64,000 nucleotides of DNA from contig CAWHBF010000003.1 of the NCBI GenBank assembly GCA_963827515.1, positions 186,001 to 250,000 of the forward strand, given 5' to 3'. This document shows, one piece after another, positions 43,246 through 52,845 of this stretch (position 1 is its first letter; each line of letters starts with the position of its first letter). Source of the stretch: JABFSA01 sp963827515. Lineage in GTDB: Bacteria > Acidobacteriota > Vicinamibacteria > Vicinamibacterales > UBA2999. Both the position numbers and the translations under genes were made by a program. Under the pieces are notes generated by a model. That model did no database searches, had not been told where the DNA came from, and saw only the letters and a program-made list of their open reading frames with translations.

Positions 43246-43932
43246 ATGAAAGAGGTCGCACCACACGATCGGCCACGCGAGAAACTCGCTCGGCTCGGCG
43301 CTCACGGTCTCGGGGACAACGAACTCCTTGCACTGGTGATCGGCAGCGGCTCTCGCGACGCGGATGCGCTGGCGCTTGCCAACCGCCTGATCGATTCGGC
43401 CGGCGGCCTGCACGGCCTGACGCGACTTGGGCTCGATCACCTTCGCCGGGTCGGTGGCGTGGGACCCGCTCGAGCGGCGCAGGTCGTCGCTGCGATTGAA
43501 CTCGGTAGACGCACCTTCCTCCGCGGCGGCGTCGAGCGCCCGCGACTCACGACTCCGCGCCACCTGGCGGCCTATCTCCTTCCACAGTACGGCACCTGCG
43601 CGGTGGAACAGTTCGGGCTGGTGATGCTGGACACCAAACACCACGTCATTCGCGTCAAGATCGTGTCGATCGGGTCGCTCGACATGACCATCGTTCACCC
43701 TCGCGAAGTCTTTCGCGAGGCGGCGTCGGCATCGGCTGCCGCCGTGGCACTGTTCCACAATCATCCATCAGGCGACCCTTCGCCGAGCCCGGACGACTTG
43801 GTCCTCACGACGAGAATGGTGCACGCCGGAGAGGTCATGGGCATCGACGTCGTCGACCACATGATTCTTGCGGACCAGCGATACTTCTCCCTTGCCGAGG
43901 CCGGCCACATCCAGCGGCGGACAGCGCGCTAG
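43246..43932 (+). CDS. radC: RadC family JAB1/MPN-domain protein
   Basis: A 228-residue protein from ATG 43246. N-terminal UPF0758 helix-hairpin-helix part: DRPREKLARLGAHGLGDNELLALVIGSG and LDHLRRVGGVGPARAAQVVAAIELGRR. Then the MPN domain: FGLVMLDTKHHVIRVKIVSIGSLDMTIVHPREVFREA and FHNHPSGDPSPSPDDL (HxHx7Sx2D zinc motif). Despite the name, a role in DNA repair is not established. Longer in-frame codons to 43132 overlap the divergent lipoprotein gene. Confidence 0.93.
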   Translation: MKEVAPHDRPREKLARLGAHGLGDNELLALVIGSGSRDADALALANRLIDSAGGLHGLTRLGLDHLRRVGGVGPARAAQVVAAIELGRRTFLRGGVERPRLTTPRHLAAYLLPQYGTCAVEQFGLVMLDTKHHVIRVKIVSIGSLDMTIVHPREVFREAASASAAAVALFHNHPSGDPSPSPDDLVLTTRMVHAGEVMGIDVVDHMILADQRYFSLAEAGHIQRRTAR

Positions 43933-43958
43933 CGCGAACGGGATAAGATGAACGGCGG

Positions 43959-45239
43959 GTGACCGTTCTCTACTTCGACTGTTTTTCAGGCGCGGCCGGC
44001 GACATGATCCTCGGCGCGCTGCTCGACGCCGGTCTGCCGTTCGGCGATCTTCGAGGCGCACTGGGCAGTCTGGCGGTCGGTGCGGATGACGTCTGGGCCG
44101 AACGAGTCACGCGCGCGGGGGTGAGCGCAACGAAGTTTCATGTGCGTGGCGAGGAAGCACCCCTCGAGCACCAGCACGGTCACAGCCACGATCACAACCA
44201 CGGTCACGCGCACGCGTCGTCAGGGATCCTCGCCACCCAGACGCACGAGACAAAGGCTCATTCGCACGGTCCGCATCGAACCCTCGCGGAGATTTCGGGC
44301 CTGATTGACGGTTCAGCGCTCTCCGCAACTGGGAAGGAACGGGCGAAGGCTCTGTTCCGCAGATTGGCGGAGGCAGAGGCCGCGATTCATGGTACGTCCG
44401 TCGAGGGTGTTCACCTGCACGAAGTCGGCGCGCTCGACTCGATCATCGACATCGTTGGAACGGTGTACGCCATCGAGACGCTCGGCGTCGATCGCGTCGT
44501 TGCCTCGCCTCTCAATGTGGGTGGCGGAAGCGTCCGATCGGCGCACGGTCTTCTCCCAGTGCCGGCGCCTGCGACCGTACGGCTCCTCGAGGGCGCGCCG
44601 ATCTATTCCGGCACGCAGAAGGTCGAGTTGGTGACCCCAACCGGCGCGTTGCTTGTCACCGCGTATGCCGATAGTTTCGGCGCGATTCCGGACATGCGGC
44701 TGCGAAAAGTGGGCTACGGCGCTGGCTCGCGTGACTTTCCTGACACTCCCAACGTCCTGCGCGTGCTGATAGGGGAGTCGGACCGGTCACAGGCCCACGC
44801 GGTTGTGGTCATCGAAGCCGAGATCGACGACATGAATCCGCAGATTTTCGGCATGCTCATGGATCGGTTGCTCGCTGATGGCGCGCTCGACGTGTTCTAT
44901 ACCGCCATCCAGATGAAGAAGAACCGTCCGGGCACGCTCCTGACGATCGTTGCGTCTCCTGGTTCCCGTGAACGGCTCACATCCACTGTGTTCCGGGAAA
45001 CGACGACCATTGGAGTACGGTATCGAGAGATGGCGCGTGAGTGCCTCGATCGTGACAGCGTCAGCGTCGACACACCGTTTGGCGCCGTTCGGATAAAGGT
45101 CGCGCGGCGCAACGGCGAGATTCTCAACGCTTCGCCCGAGTTCGACGACTGCACCCGGATTGCCGCTGCGGCCGGGCAACCGGTGAAGGATGTTCAGGCA
45201 GCGGCGATGAAGGCATACATGGACCGCGAGCAGCGATGA
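43959..45239 (+). CDS. larC: LarC: nickel insertion enzyme for the pincer cofactor
   Basis: A 426-residue protein. It starts MTVLYFDCFSGAAGDMILGALLDAGLP and carries a His-rich metal loop (residues ~70-108, EHQHGHSHDHNHGHAHAS, plus HETKAHSHGPH). It has TSVEGVHLHEVGALDSIIDIVGTVYAIE, PLNVGGGSVRSAHGLLPVPAPATVRLL, the C-terminal IEAEIDDMNPQIFGMLMDRLLADGALDVFYTAIQMKKNRPG and a closing KAYMDREQR. LarC uses CTP to insert Ni into the nicotinic-acid-derived cofactor of lactate racemase-type enzymes. larA, larB and larE are not in this window. It overlaps metG by 4 bp. Confidence 0.93.
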   Translation: MTVLYFDCFSGAAGDMILGALLDAGLPFGDLRGALGSLAVGADDVWAERVTRAGVSATKFHVRGEEAPLEHQHGHSHDHNHGHAHASSGILATQTHETKAHSHGPHRTLAEISGLIDGSALSATGKERAKALFRRLAEAEAAIHGTSVEGVHLHEVGALDSIIDIVGTVYAIETLGVDRVVASPLNVGGGSVRSAHGLLPVPAPATVRLLEGAPIYSGTQKVELVTPTGALLVTAYADSFGAIPDMRLRKVGYGAGSRDFPDTPNVLRVLIGESDRSQAHAVVVIEAEIDDMNPQIFGMLMDRLLADGALDVFYTAIQMKKNRPGTLLTIVASPGSRERLTSTVFRETTTIGVRYREMARECLDRDSVSVDTPFGAVRIKVARRNGEILNASPEFDDCTRIAAAAGQPVKDVQAAAMKAYMDREQR

Positions 45240-47260
45240 AACGGCCGTTCTACATCACGACACCGATCTATTACATCAACGCGCAGCCTCACGTCGGCCA
45301 CGCCTATACGACGATGCTTGCCGATGCCATTGCGCGATCGCGTCGGCTGCTCGGTGACGATGTATTTTTTCTGACCGGTACTGATGAGCACGGGCAGAAG
45401 GTCGAGCGTGCTGCGCAGAAAGCCGGCCTGCAGACCGAGGTATTTGCGGAACAGATTGCCGGATCATTTCGGCAGATGTGTCGGGATCTCAACATCACCA
45501 ACGATGACTTCATCCGCACGACGGAGCCAAGGCATCATCGGGCGGTACAGGAGATCTGGCGACGCGTGGCCGCTGGCGGCGATATCTACAAGGGCTACTA
45601 CGAGGGCTGGTATTGCACGGTCGATGAAGTCTTCGTGCCAGAAACGCAACTCGCCGACGGGAAGTGCCCTACCTGCGGCAGCAAGGTGGAACGGCTGAAG
45701 GAGGAAAGCTACTACTTCCGCCTTTCCAAGTATCAGCAGCCGCTACTCGACTTCTACGAGGCCCATCCGGATTTCCTGCAGCCGGCATTCCGACTGAACG
45801 AGATCCGGGCTTTCGTGGAATCCGGCCTTCAGGATCTCAGCATCAGCCGAACGTCGTTCAAGTGGGGCATTCCGGTACCCGATGATCCGGCGCACGTCAT
45901 GTACGTCTGGTTCGATGCCCTGACGAATTACCTCACCGCCCTCGGATTCGGATCCGACGACGCTGGCACTCCTTCGCACGTCGACCGATACTGGCCGACA
46001 GTCACCCATCTTGTTGGTAAGGAGATCATTCGCCAGCACGCCTTGTACTGGCCCGCGTTCCTGATGTCGGCGAAGCTGGCGCCGCCGAGTCGAATCATGG
46101 CGCACGGCTGGTGGCTGATGGGCGGGGCCAAGATGTCGAAGTCGGTGGGCAATGTGGCTCGTTACCAGGACTACGTGGATGTGTTTGGTGTCGACGCGCT
46201 CCGCTATTTCGTGATGCGGGAGATGCCGCTCGGTCAGGATGCCAACTTCTCCGATGAAGGCATCCTGACGCGGTTCAACTCCGATCTCGCCAACGATCTC
46301 GGCAACGTGGTCAGCCGCACCGCGACGATGATCCAGCGATACCGCGAGTCCTCGGTACCCGTGCCGGGGGAGGGCGACGCGTTGGATGCTGCGCTGAGGC
46401 GACAGGCCGACAGCACAATCGAGCGAGTGCTTCGCAGTTTCACCACGTATCAGATCACCATCGCGCTCCAGGACACCTGGGATCTGATCAGCGCCGTCAA
46501 CAAGTACATCGTCGAACGCGAGCCCTGGGCTCTGGCAAAGGACCCGGCGCAGAAAGCGACACTCGATTCGACCCTCTATCACGCGGCGGACACCGTCCGC
46601 GTCATCGCCGCTCTGATCGACCCCGTGATGCCCGATGCCGCCATGCGCATCAGGCGCATGCTCGGCATTCCGCAGGAGTCGTGGTCGGCCTTGAAGGCCG
46701 GCACCCTGGTTCCGGGCACGAAACTCGCGTCAGTTGAAGCTCTCTTCCCCCGAATCGAGAAAACCCTGGAGGAATTGCGATCGATGGCCAGCAACCCTAC
46801 CCCAACTTCGCCAACACCGCAGACGCCAGATGGAGACGGAGTCGTAGCTTCACCCGTTGTCGCACCCGCAACGGCCCAGGGCGCGAGCCCCAGCGGCCCG
46901 GCTCAAGTCGCCTCACCGAGCCCTTCGGATCCGGCACGCATCTCCATCGACGACTTCATGAAAGTGGAACTGCGCGTCGCAAAGGTGCTCGAGGCCGAGG
47001 CCGTTCCGAAATCAAAAAAGCTCCTGAAGCTCAAGGTCGACACGGGGGCCGATCAGCGAACGATCGTCGCGGGCATCGCGGAGGCCTATCAGCCCGAGCA
47101 ACTCATCGGCCGAACGATCGTGATTGTCGCGAACCTGCAACCGGCGAAGCTCATGGGCGTCGAGTCGCAGGGGATGGTCCTTGCGGCCAGCCTCGACGGC
47201 GGCGCACCAACGCTCGTCGGGTTCGACGGGCCCATGGCGCCCGGCGCGCGCGTTCGGTGA
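45236..47260 (+). CDS. metG: Methionyl-tRNA synthetase with C-terminal tRNA-binding domain
   Basis: A 674-residue protein. Catalytic domain: TTPIYYINAQPHVGHAYTTMLADAIAR (HIGH-like HVGH), FLTGTDEHGQKVERAA, a single zinc knuckle CPTCGSKVERLKEESYYFRLSKYQ, HVMYVWFDALTNYLTALG and GAKMSKSVGNV (KMSKS). A helical anticodon domain and a Thr/Pro/Ser-rich linker (~520-570) follow, then an EMAP/Trbp111-type OB domain (IDDFMKVELRVAKVLEAEAV ... VIVANLQPAKLMGVESQGMVLAA). It charges tRNA-Met. Bacillus-type arrangement. It overlaps larC and tatD by 4 bp each. Confidence 0.97.
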   Translation: MKRPFYITTPIYYINAQPHVGHAYTTMLADAIARSRRLLGDDVFFLTGTDEHGQKVERAAQKAGLQTEVFAEQIAGSFRQMCRDLNITNDDFIRTTEPRHHRAVQEIWRRVAAGGDIYKGYYEGWYCTVDEVFVPETQLADGKCPTCGSKVERLKEESYYFRLSKYQQPLLDFYEAHPDFLQPAFRLNEIRAFVESGLQDLSISRTSFKWGIPVPDDPAHVMYVWFDALTNYLTALGFGSDDAGTPSHVDRYWPTVTHLVGKEIIRQHALYWPAFLMSAKLAPPSRIMAHGWWLMGGAKMSKSVGNVARYQDYVDVFGVDALRYFVMREMPLGQDANFSDEGILTRFNSDLANDLGNVVSRTATMIQRYRESSVPVPGEGDALDAALRRQADSTIERVLRSFTTYQITIALQDTWDLISAVNKYIVEREPWALAKDPAQKATLDSTLYHAADTVRVIAALIDPVMPDAAMRIRRMLGIPQESWSALKAGTLVPGTKLASVEALFPRIEKTLEELRSMASNPTPTSPTPQTPDGDGVVASPVVAPATAQGASPSGPAQVASPSPSDPARISIDDFMKVELRVAKVLEAEAVPKSKKLLKLKVDTGADQRTIVAGIAEAYQPEQLIGRTIVIVANLQPAKLMGVESQGMVLAASLDGGAPTLVGFDGPMAPGARVR

Positions 47261-48036
47261 TTGACTCACACTGTCATCTTGCCGGCGAGGAGTTTCAGGG
47301 CGACCTGGCAGAAGTCGTGGCGCGCGCGGTCTCGGCCGGCGTGTCCGGTTCGCTCGTGATCATCGCAGCGGATGACGAACAGGAGTACCAGCGGGCGGAC
47401 GTAGTCACCGGGATGTGGTCCGGTGCACGGCTGTCGATCGGCGTGCACCCACACGCGGCCGGACGATTTGCTGACGATCCTACCAGGGCAGCACGCCTCG
47501 TCGAGGAACGTCTCGGCGGAAGGAGCACGTCCAGAGCGATCGGTGAAATCGGCCTCGACTACCACTACGACTTTGCCCCACGTGACGTGCAGCAAGCCGT
47601 CTTTCGAGAGCAGCTCGGACTCGCGCGGCGAGTAGGTTTGCCGGTGGTGATCCATACCCGAGAGGCAGCGGAGGATACGTTTCGTATCCTCGACGAGGAA
47701 GCTGAAGGGCTCGTCGGGTGCGTCTTGCACTGCTTCACCGGCGACCGCGCCATGGCACGCCAGGCGCTCGACGCCGGCTTGTATGTCTCCCTGGCAGGCA
47801 TCGTGACGTTCCCTCGGGCCACCGAGCTCCACGAGGTCGCGAAGTTGATCCCGCTGGATCGCCTCCTCATTGAAACGGACAGCCCCTTCCTCGCTCCGGT
47901 GCCCCATCGGGGCACCCGAAACGAGCCGGCGCACGTGGTTCGAGTCGCCGAAGCCATCGCGCGCCTCCAGGGTACGACGCTCGAAGCAGTGAGCGCGTCG
48001 ACGCGCGCCAACTTCGAGCGAGTCTTCAACCCGTAA
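47257..48036 (+). CDS. TatD family metal-dependent hydrolase
   Basis: A 259-residue TIM barrel: MIDSHCHLAGEEFQGDL (HxH), SIGVHPHAA, AIGEIGLDYHYDFAPRDVQQAVFREQLGLARRVGLPVVIHTREA, VLHCFTGD and LLIETDSPFLAPVPHRGTRNEPAHVVRVAEAIA. TatD enzymes are Mg/Mn-dependent DNases (3'-5' exonuclease) or D-aminoacyl-tRNA deacylase-like. GTG start overlapping the metG stop; a common metG-tatD pairing in bacteria. Confidence 0.95.
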   Translation: MIDSHCHLAGEEFQGDLAEVVARAVSAGVSGSLVIIAADDEQEYQRADVVTGMWSGARLSIGVHPHAAGRFADDPTRAARLVEERLGGRSTSRAIGEIGLDYHYDFAPRDVQQAVFREQLGLARRVGLPVVIHTREAAEDTFRILDEEAEGLVGCVLHCFTGDRAMARQALDAGLYVSLAGIVTFPRATELHEVAKLIPLDRLLIETDSPFLAPVPHRGTRNEPAHVVRVAEAIARLQGTTLEAVSASTRANFERVFNP

Positions 48037-48112
48037 GTACTACTCCTGACACGGATTAGCGCGTCGCTCAGCGTTGACACTCCGCGAGGGGATGTGTTCT
48101 GATGAATCTCGC

Positions 48113-49117
48113 GTGAATCCCACCGCGCAAAAGCCCTCCGCATCTGCCCTTGCACAGATGTTCGAGCCCATTCGCCAGGACCTCCTCGAGGTCGAGCGCG
48201 AATTCGCTCGACACGTCCAGTCGCAGGTGGCGGTCATTCCGACGATCGGCAACTACGTCAAGGAAAGCGGCGGCAAACGGATTCGGCCCGCGGTGCTGCT
48301 CATGGCCGCGCGTATGGCGGGTTACACGGGTGATCGTGCCGTGTTGTACGCGTCGGTCATCGAGTTCATCCATACCGCGACCCTGGTGCACGACGACATC
48401 ATCGACGAGTCGGAGCTCCGGCGCGGGCGTGAAGCGGCGCACACCCGGTGGGGAAATCATGTCACCGTGCTGTTCGGCGACTTCCTCTATCTCAAGTCGA
48501 TGTCGTTGGCCCTGACGCAGGACAATCTCGAAGTCATTCGATTGCTCTGCGACGTGACGCTTCGCATCGTCGAGGGAGAGATTCACCAGCTCACCAAGAA
48601 CGGCGTCGTGGAGCTCACCGAAGAGGAGCACTTCGACATCGTGCGCCGAAAGACCGCCTACCTGTTCGCCGGGTGCGCCAAGATCGGCGGCATGCTGGGC
48701 CCGACTACCCGTGAGCAACAAGAGGCGTTGTGGGAGTACGGCTTCAATATCGGCATGGCATTTCAGATCGTGGACGACCTCTTGGATTTCACGGGCGAAG
48801 AACGCGCCCTGGGCAAGCCCGTCGGCGGCGACCTGGTTGAAGGCAAGATGACGCTGGCCGTCATTCACTTGCTGGCTCACGGCGACCACGATGCCGACGC
48901 GCTGATCCGGAGGATTGTGGGCGAACGTGCATCGACGTTCGACGAGTGGCGTGAGCTACGGGCGCTGCTCGCAGAGACCCGATCGATCGACTACGCAAAT
49001 CGAGTCGCGGCGCAATTCGTGGAACGCGCGAAGCACGCGTTGTATGCGTTTCCCGCGGGACCAGAGCGCGACGCGCTGACGTTCTTGCCTGACTACGTCC
49101 TCTTGCGCGATCGGTAA
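48113..49117 (+). CDS. Polyprenyl diphosphate synthase (trans-prenyltransferase)
   Basis: Taking GTG 48113 gives 334 residues. Signatures: YVKESGGKRIRPAVLLMAARM, the first Asp-rich motif ATLVHDDIIDESELRRGREAAHTRWGN, GEIHQLTKNG, and the second Asp-rich motif GMAFQIVDDLLDFTGEERALGKPVGGDLVEGKMTLAVIHLL. It elongates allylic diphosphates with IPP for quinone side chains or other long-chain polyprenyl products; the chain length cannot be told. Start uncertain (alternatives: TTG 48074, ATG 48158). Confidence 0.9.
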   Translation: MNPTAQKPSASALAQMFEPIRQDLLEVEREFARHVQSQVAVIPTIGNYVKESGGKRIRPAVLLMAARMAGYTGDRAVLYASVIEFIHTATLVHDDIIDESELRRGREAAHTRWGNHVTVLFGDFLYLKSMSLALTQDNLEVIRLLCDVTLRIVEGEIHQLTKNGVVELTEEEHFDIVRRKTAYLFAGCAKIGGMLGPTTREQQEALWEYGFNIGMAFQIVDDLLDFTGEERALGKPVGGDLVEGKMTLAVIHLLAHGDHDADALIRRIVGERASTFDEWRELRALLAETRSIDYANRVAAQFVERAKHALYAFPAGPERDALTFLPDYVLLRDR

Positions 49118-49199
49118 CGTTGCACGCAGACGGTGCTGTACGTAGGGCTGGTCTCGCTCTGCGGACCCACCGACCGTCCTGGGACTGCCCGTCAGCCAC

Positions 49200-51347
49200 A
49201 TGACTCCCGCCGAACGGATCGAAGAGCTCCGCCGCCAGATCCGGCACCACGAAGAGCGCTACTACATCCTGAACTCTCCCGAGATCGCCGACGGCGAGTT
49301 TGACGCGTTGATGCAGGAGCTCGTGCGCCTCGAGAGTGAGCATCCCGATCTGATCAGTGAGGATTCGCCCACGAGACGCGTGGGCGGCCGCGTGGAGTTC
49401 GGATTTGCGACCGTCGAGCACGCAGAGCCCATGTTGAGTCTCGACAACGCCTTTTCGGAGGAGGACCTGCGTGCCTTCGACGACCGCGTCCGCCGTGGGC
49501 TGGCCGCGAATTCGCCCGACGCGATGGAGCCCACCGGCGCAGGACGAGTGCCACGAAGCGGACCAAGAGCTGACGGAGGGCAGGGACCGCGAAGCGGACC
49601 CGCTGGGGACGTCGAGTACATCGCCGAGCTCAAGATCGACGGGGCCAGTATTGCGCTCACCTACGTTGATGGCGTACTCGTCAGAGGCGCCACGCGCGGA
49701 GACGGTTCGCGCGGAGAGAACGTCACGTCGAACCTGCGGACCGTGCGCGCCATTCCGCTGCGCCTGCCCAAAGGCGTGCCGCATCGAGTCGAGGTTCGGG
49801 GTGAGGTCTACCTGCCTCGCAAGGCCTTCGAGCGGACGAATGCCGAGCGCCAGGAGGCCGGGGAACCTGCCTTCGCGAACCCGCGGAACGCCGCCGCGGG
49901 TGCCCTCCGCAATCTCGATCCGGCGCTGGTAGCGCAGCGTGGTCTGAGCGCCTTCTTCTATCAGCTCGTGGGCGATGGCGCCGTGACCACCCACGCACAG
50001 ACACTCGAGCGTATGAAGTCGTGGTCGTTGCCGGTCGAACCGCACTGGCGGCTCTGTTCCGGTGTGGAGAGTCTCGTGGCGTTCTGCCGCGAATGGGCGG
50101 AGAAACGCCGGACGCTCGCGTTCGACACCGACGGCGTGGTGATCAAGGTCAATCACCTTGGCGACCGCCAGGCGCTGGGCGCCACGAGCAAGTGGCCGCG
50201 CTGGGCTACGGCGTTCAAGTTTCCGGCAGAGCAGATGACGACGCTGTTGCGCCGGATCGAGGTCAACGTGGGCCGCACGGGTGCGGTGACGCCGTTTGCC
50301 ATGCTCGAGCCCGTGTTCATCGCCGGATCGACCGTGTCGATGGCCACGTTGCACAACGCCGAGGACATCAGCCGGAAGGACATTCGCGAAGGTGATTGGG
50401 TACTGGTCGAAAAGGCCGGCGATGTGATTCCCCGTGTGGTCGGCCCAGTGCTTGGACGCCGGACCGCCGAGTCCGTTCCGTGGCAGATGCCCACGACTTG
50501 TCCTCGCTGCGGCGCACACCTACACCGGCCGGAGAACGAGGTCGTGTGGCGGTGCGAGAACAACTCGTGCCCGGCACGGCTCCAGCGTGGCCTCGAGCAC
50601 TTCGCGTCCCGTGCGGCCATGAACATCGAGGGGCTCGGTGAGTCGCTCATCGCGCAGCTCATCGCCGGCGGCCTGGTGACCGACTACGCGGACGTCTACG
50701 CGTTGACGCCAGCGTCCGTGGCGTCCCTGACGGCAACCTCGCTGCGAAGCGACGGCCGCGAGATACAACGGCGAGTCGGCGACAAGAATGCCGCGAAGGT
50801 GGTCGCGCAGATCGAGCGTAGCCGTACCAACGAGCTCTGGCGCCTCGTCTACGGTTTGGGCATCCGCCACGTCGGGGAACGTGCATCGCAGGTGCTGGCT
50901 GAAGCGTTCGGCTCGATTCCGACGTTGCAGGCCGCGTCGGTGGAACAGCTTCAGTCGATCCCGGAGATCGGCCCCGTGCTGGCCGAGTCGGTACGTAGCT
51001 GGCTGGACGAACCTCGCAACCAGGAACTCATCCAGCGTCTCAAGGCCGCGGGTGTCCGGATGGAGATACCGCCGGAGGAACGGCAGACAAAGAGCGCGCC
51101 TGGACCCTTGAGTGGCCTGACGTACGTCATCACCGGAACGTTGTCATCAATGACACGCGAGGAGGCCACACAGGCCATTGAGCGGCTCGGCGCCAGAGTA
51201 AGTGGATCCGTGAGTCGAAAGACGACCGCCGTGATTGTTGGCGCGGAAGCCGGGAGCAAGGCGGAGAAGGCTCGAGACCTGGGCGTCCCCACCCTCGACG
51301 AGGCGGCGTTTCAGGCGCTCATCGGAACAAGCGGGCCGGTCCTATAA
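49200..51347 (+). CDS. ligA: NAD-dependent DNA ligase LigA
   Basis: A 715-residue protein. It has the Ia domain (RIEELRRQIRHHEERYYILNSPEIADGEFDALMQEL) and the adenylation domain with catalytic Lys in YIAELKIDGASIALTY, then TRGDGSRGENVTSNLRTVRAIPLRL and VEVRGEVYLPRKAFERTN. The OB fold, the Cys4 zinc finger (CPRCGAHLHRPENEVVWRCENNSCPARL), HhH repeats and a C-terminal BRCT domain follow. It seals nicks in replication. A ~30-residue Gly/Arg/Ser/Pro-rich insert (residues ~105-135) precedes the KxDG motif and is not usual. Confidence 0.97.
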   Translation: MTPAERIEELRRQIRHHEERYYILNSPEIADGEFDALMQELVRLESEHPDLISEDSPTRRVGGRVEFGFATVEHAEPMLSLDNAFSEEDLRAFDDRVRRGLAANSPDAMEPTGAGRVPRSGPRADGGQGPRSGPAGDVEYIAELKIDGASIALTYVDGVLVRGATRGDGSRGENVTSNLRTVRAIPLRLPKGVPHRVEVRGEVYLPRKAFERTNAERQEAGEPAFANPRNAAAGALRNLDPALVAQRGLSAFFYQLVGDGAVTTHAQTLERMKSWSLPVEPHWRLCSGVESLVAFCREWAEKRRTLAFDTDGVVIKVNHLGDRQALGATSKWPRWATAFKFPAEQMTTLLRRIEVNVGRTGAVTPFAMLEPVFIAGSTVSMATLHNAEDISRKDIREGDWVLVEKAGDVIPRVVGPVLGRRTAESVPWQMPTTCPRCGAHLHRPENEVVWRCENNSCPARLQRGLEHFASRAAMNIEGLGESLIAQLIAGGLVTDYADVYALTPASVASLTATSLRSDGREIQRRVGDKNAAKVVAQIERSRTNELWRLVYGLGIRHVGERASQVLAEAFGSIPTLQAASVEQLQSIPEIGPVLAESVRSWLDEPRNQELIQRLKAAGVRMEIPPEERQTKSAPGPLSGLTYVITGTLSSMTREEATQAIERLGARVSGSVSRKTTAVIVGAEAGSKAEKARDLGVPTLDEAAFQALIGTSGPVL

Positions 51348-51348
51348 T
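51343..51348 (+). promoter_or_regulatory. Candidate -10 element (TATAAT) for the HtrA-like gene
   Basis: A perfect TATAAT overlaps the ligA stop codon region and ends 9 nt before ATG 51358. A transcript starting ~7 nt downstream would have a leader of about 3 nt. No good -35 at 16-18 bp. Confidence 0.45.
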
Positions 51349-51357
51349 AGTGATCTC

Positions 51358-52845
51358 ATGACCCGCAGGTTCCTGGCCGCCACAGTATGCCTTGCGGCAA
51401 CAGTCTCCTTTCTCGTGGGACTGGTTGTTGCTGGCACCATGACGCCTGCGCCTGCCGTCTCGGCGACGGCTGATCGTCCTCGTACCGAGCGCACGACGGC
51501 ACCGCGGTCGAACGCGTCCACGGAGGCCTCGTTCGCGGATATCGCCGAGCGGCTCAATCCGGCCGTTGTCAGCATCGACGCCACATCGCGGGGCGGCACG
51601 CGCGCACGGCGCCGACAGGGACTGCCGCCCGATGTTCCGCCGGCCGACCCGTTCGATTCTCAACCGCGTGAACGCGACGGGCCGCGGCTCGGAACCGGCG
51701 CGGGGTTCATCATCGATCCGAGCGGCTACATTCTCACCAACCATCACGTCGTGGACGGCGCCGAGCGCATCGTGGTGCGTTTGACTGACGGACGCACGCT
51801 GCGAGGTGAGGCGGTGGGTTCCGACCCCGATACTGACATCGCGCTCGTCCGGGTCGAGTCCGCACGTCCGCTGCCGTTCGCCCCACTCGGCGATTCCGAT
51901 GAGCTGCGGGTGGGCGAGTGGGTAGTAGCGATTGGCAACCCCCTGAGCTACGAGCACACGGTGACCGTGGGTGTCGTCAGCTTCATCGGACGCAAACTGT
52001 TCGATTCCTCGCTGGATCGATACATTCAGACCGATGCGGCTATCAATTTCGGCAATAGCGGAGGTCCGCTCATCAGTGCCCAGGGGGAAGTGATCGGTAT
52101 CAACGCCGCCATCAGCTCCCGTGCATCGAACATCGGCTTTGCGGTACCCATCAATCAAGCCAAGGCGATCCTTCCGCAACTGCGTGACACCGGACGTGTC
52201 TCGCGCGGTTACATCGGCGTGATGCTCCGAGACGTCGATGCGGACCTGCAGCGAGCACTCGCTCTGAAGTCGGCGCGGGGGGCTCTCGTACAGGACGTCA
52301 CACCGGCCTCTCCCGGCGCCCGCGCCGGCTTGCGGACCTACGACGTCATCATCGCGGTCGACGGGGAGCCGATCGACGGGAACGATACGCTTGTCCGGCT
52401 GATCGCGGCGCGCCAACCGGGATCGACCGCCACCGTGCAGGTCATGCGTGACGGTCGTCCGCTGAGCGTTGCGCTGAAACTGGCCGAGCGCCCACAGCGC
52501 GACCGCCGAGTTGCAAGCGGATCGGATCGGCCGTCCAACCAGCGCGGAACACTGCTCGGCCTGTCGGTCCGAGAGCTCGACGAACGAACATCCGCCCGGT
52601 TTGGTCTTCCGGATGGATCCCGCGGCGTTGTCGTCTCTGGCGTGGAACCGATGAGCCCAGCATTCGACGCCGACATCGAGCGGGGGCACCTCCTGCTCGA
52701 GGTCAATCGTCAGCCCGTCCGCAACGTCGAGGACTTCCGCCGCTTGACTGATTCCGCGCGCCCAGGCGACATCCTCACGATGTACTTCTACAAGCCCGAA
52801 CTCAATCAGCGGGCCCTCGAGACCCTCAAGATAGACCCCCGTTGA
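51358..52845 (+). CDS. DegP/HtrA-type periplasmic serine protease with two PDZ domains
   Basis: A 495-residue protein. Signal anchor (FLAATVCLAATVSFLVGLVVAGTM), then a trypsin-like domain with catalytic His in YILTNHHVVDGAE, Asp in SDPDTDIALVRV and Ser in INFGNSGGPLISAQGEVIGINAA. The first PDZ domain (GYIGVMLRDVDADLQRALALKSARGALVQDVTPASPGARAGL...) and a second PDZ (LLGLSVRELDERTSARFGLPDGSRGVVVSGVEPMSPAFDADIERGHLLLEVN) follow. It degrades or refolds damaged envelope proteins. It is coupled to the regulator downstream by a TTGA overlap, a pairing that suggests shared stress control. Confidence 0.92.
   Translation: MTRRFLAATVCLAATVSFLVGLVVAGTMTPAPAVSATADRPRTERTTAPRSNASTEASFADIAERLNPAVVSIDATSRGGTRARRRQGLPPDVPPADPFDSQPRERDGPRLGTGAGFIIDPSGYILTNHHVVDGAERIVVRLTDGRTLRGEAVGSDPDTDIALVRVESARPLPFAPLGDSDELRVGEWVVAIGNPLSYEHTVTVGVVSFIGRKLFDSSLDRYIQTDAAINFGNSGGPLISAQGEVIGINAAISSRASNIGFAVPINQAKAILPQLRDTGRVSRGYIGVMLRDVDADLQRALALKSARGALVQDVTPASPGARAGLRTYDVIIAVDGEPIDGNDTLVRLIAARQPGSTATVQVMRDGRPLSVALKLAERPQRDRRVASGSDRPSNQRGTLLGLSVRELDERTSARFGLPDGSRGVVVSGVEPMSPAFDADIERGHLLLEVNRQPVRNVEDFRRLTDSARPGDILTMYFYKPELNQRALETLKIDPR

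Noticed and set aside
42640..43764. 374-residue reading of the DUF4398 lipoprotein gene
   Set aside because: The first 180 residues are antisense to radC; the lipoprotein signal begins at 43224.
48861..50519. 552-residue minus-strand open frame
   Set aside because: Antisense to polyprenyl synthase and ligA; His/Arg-rich translation typical of shadow frames.
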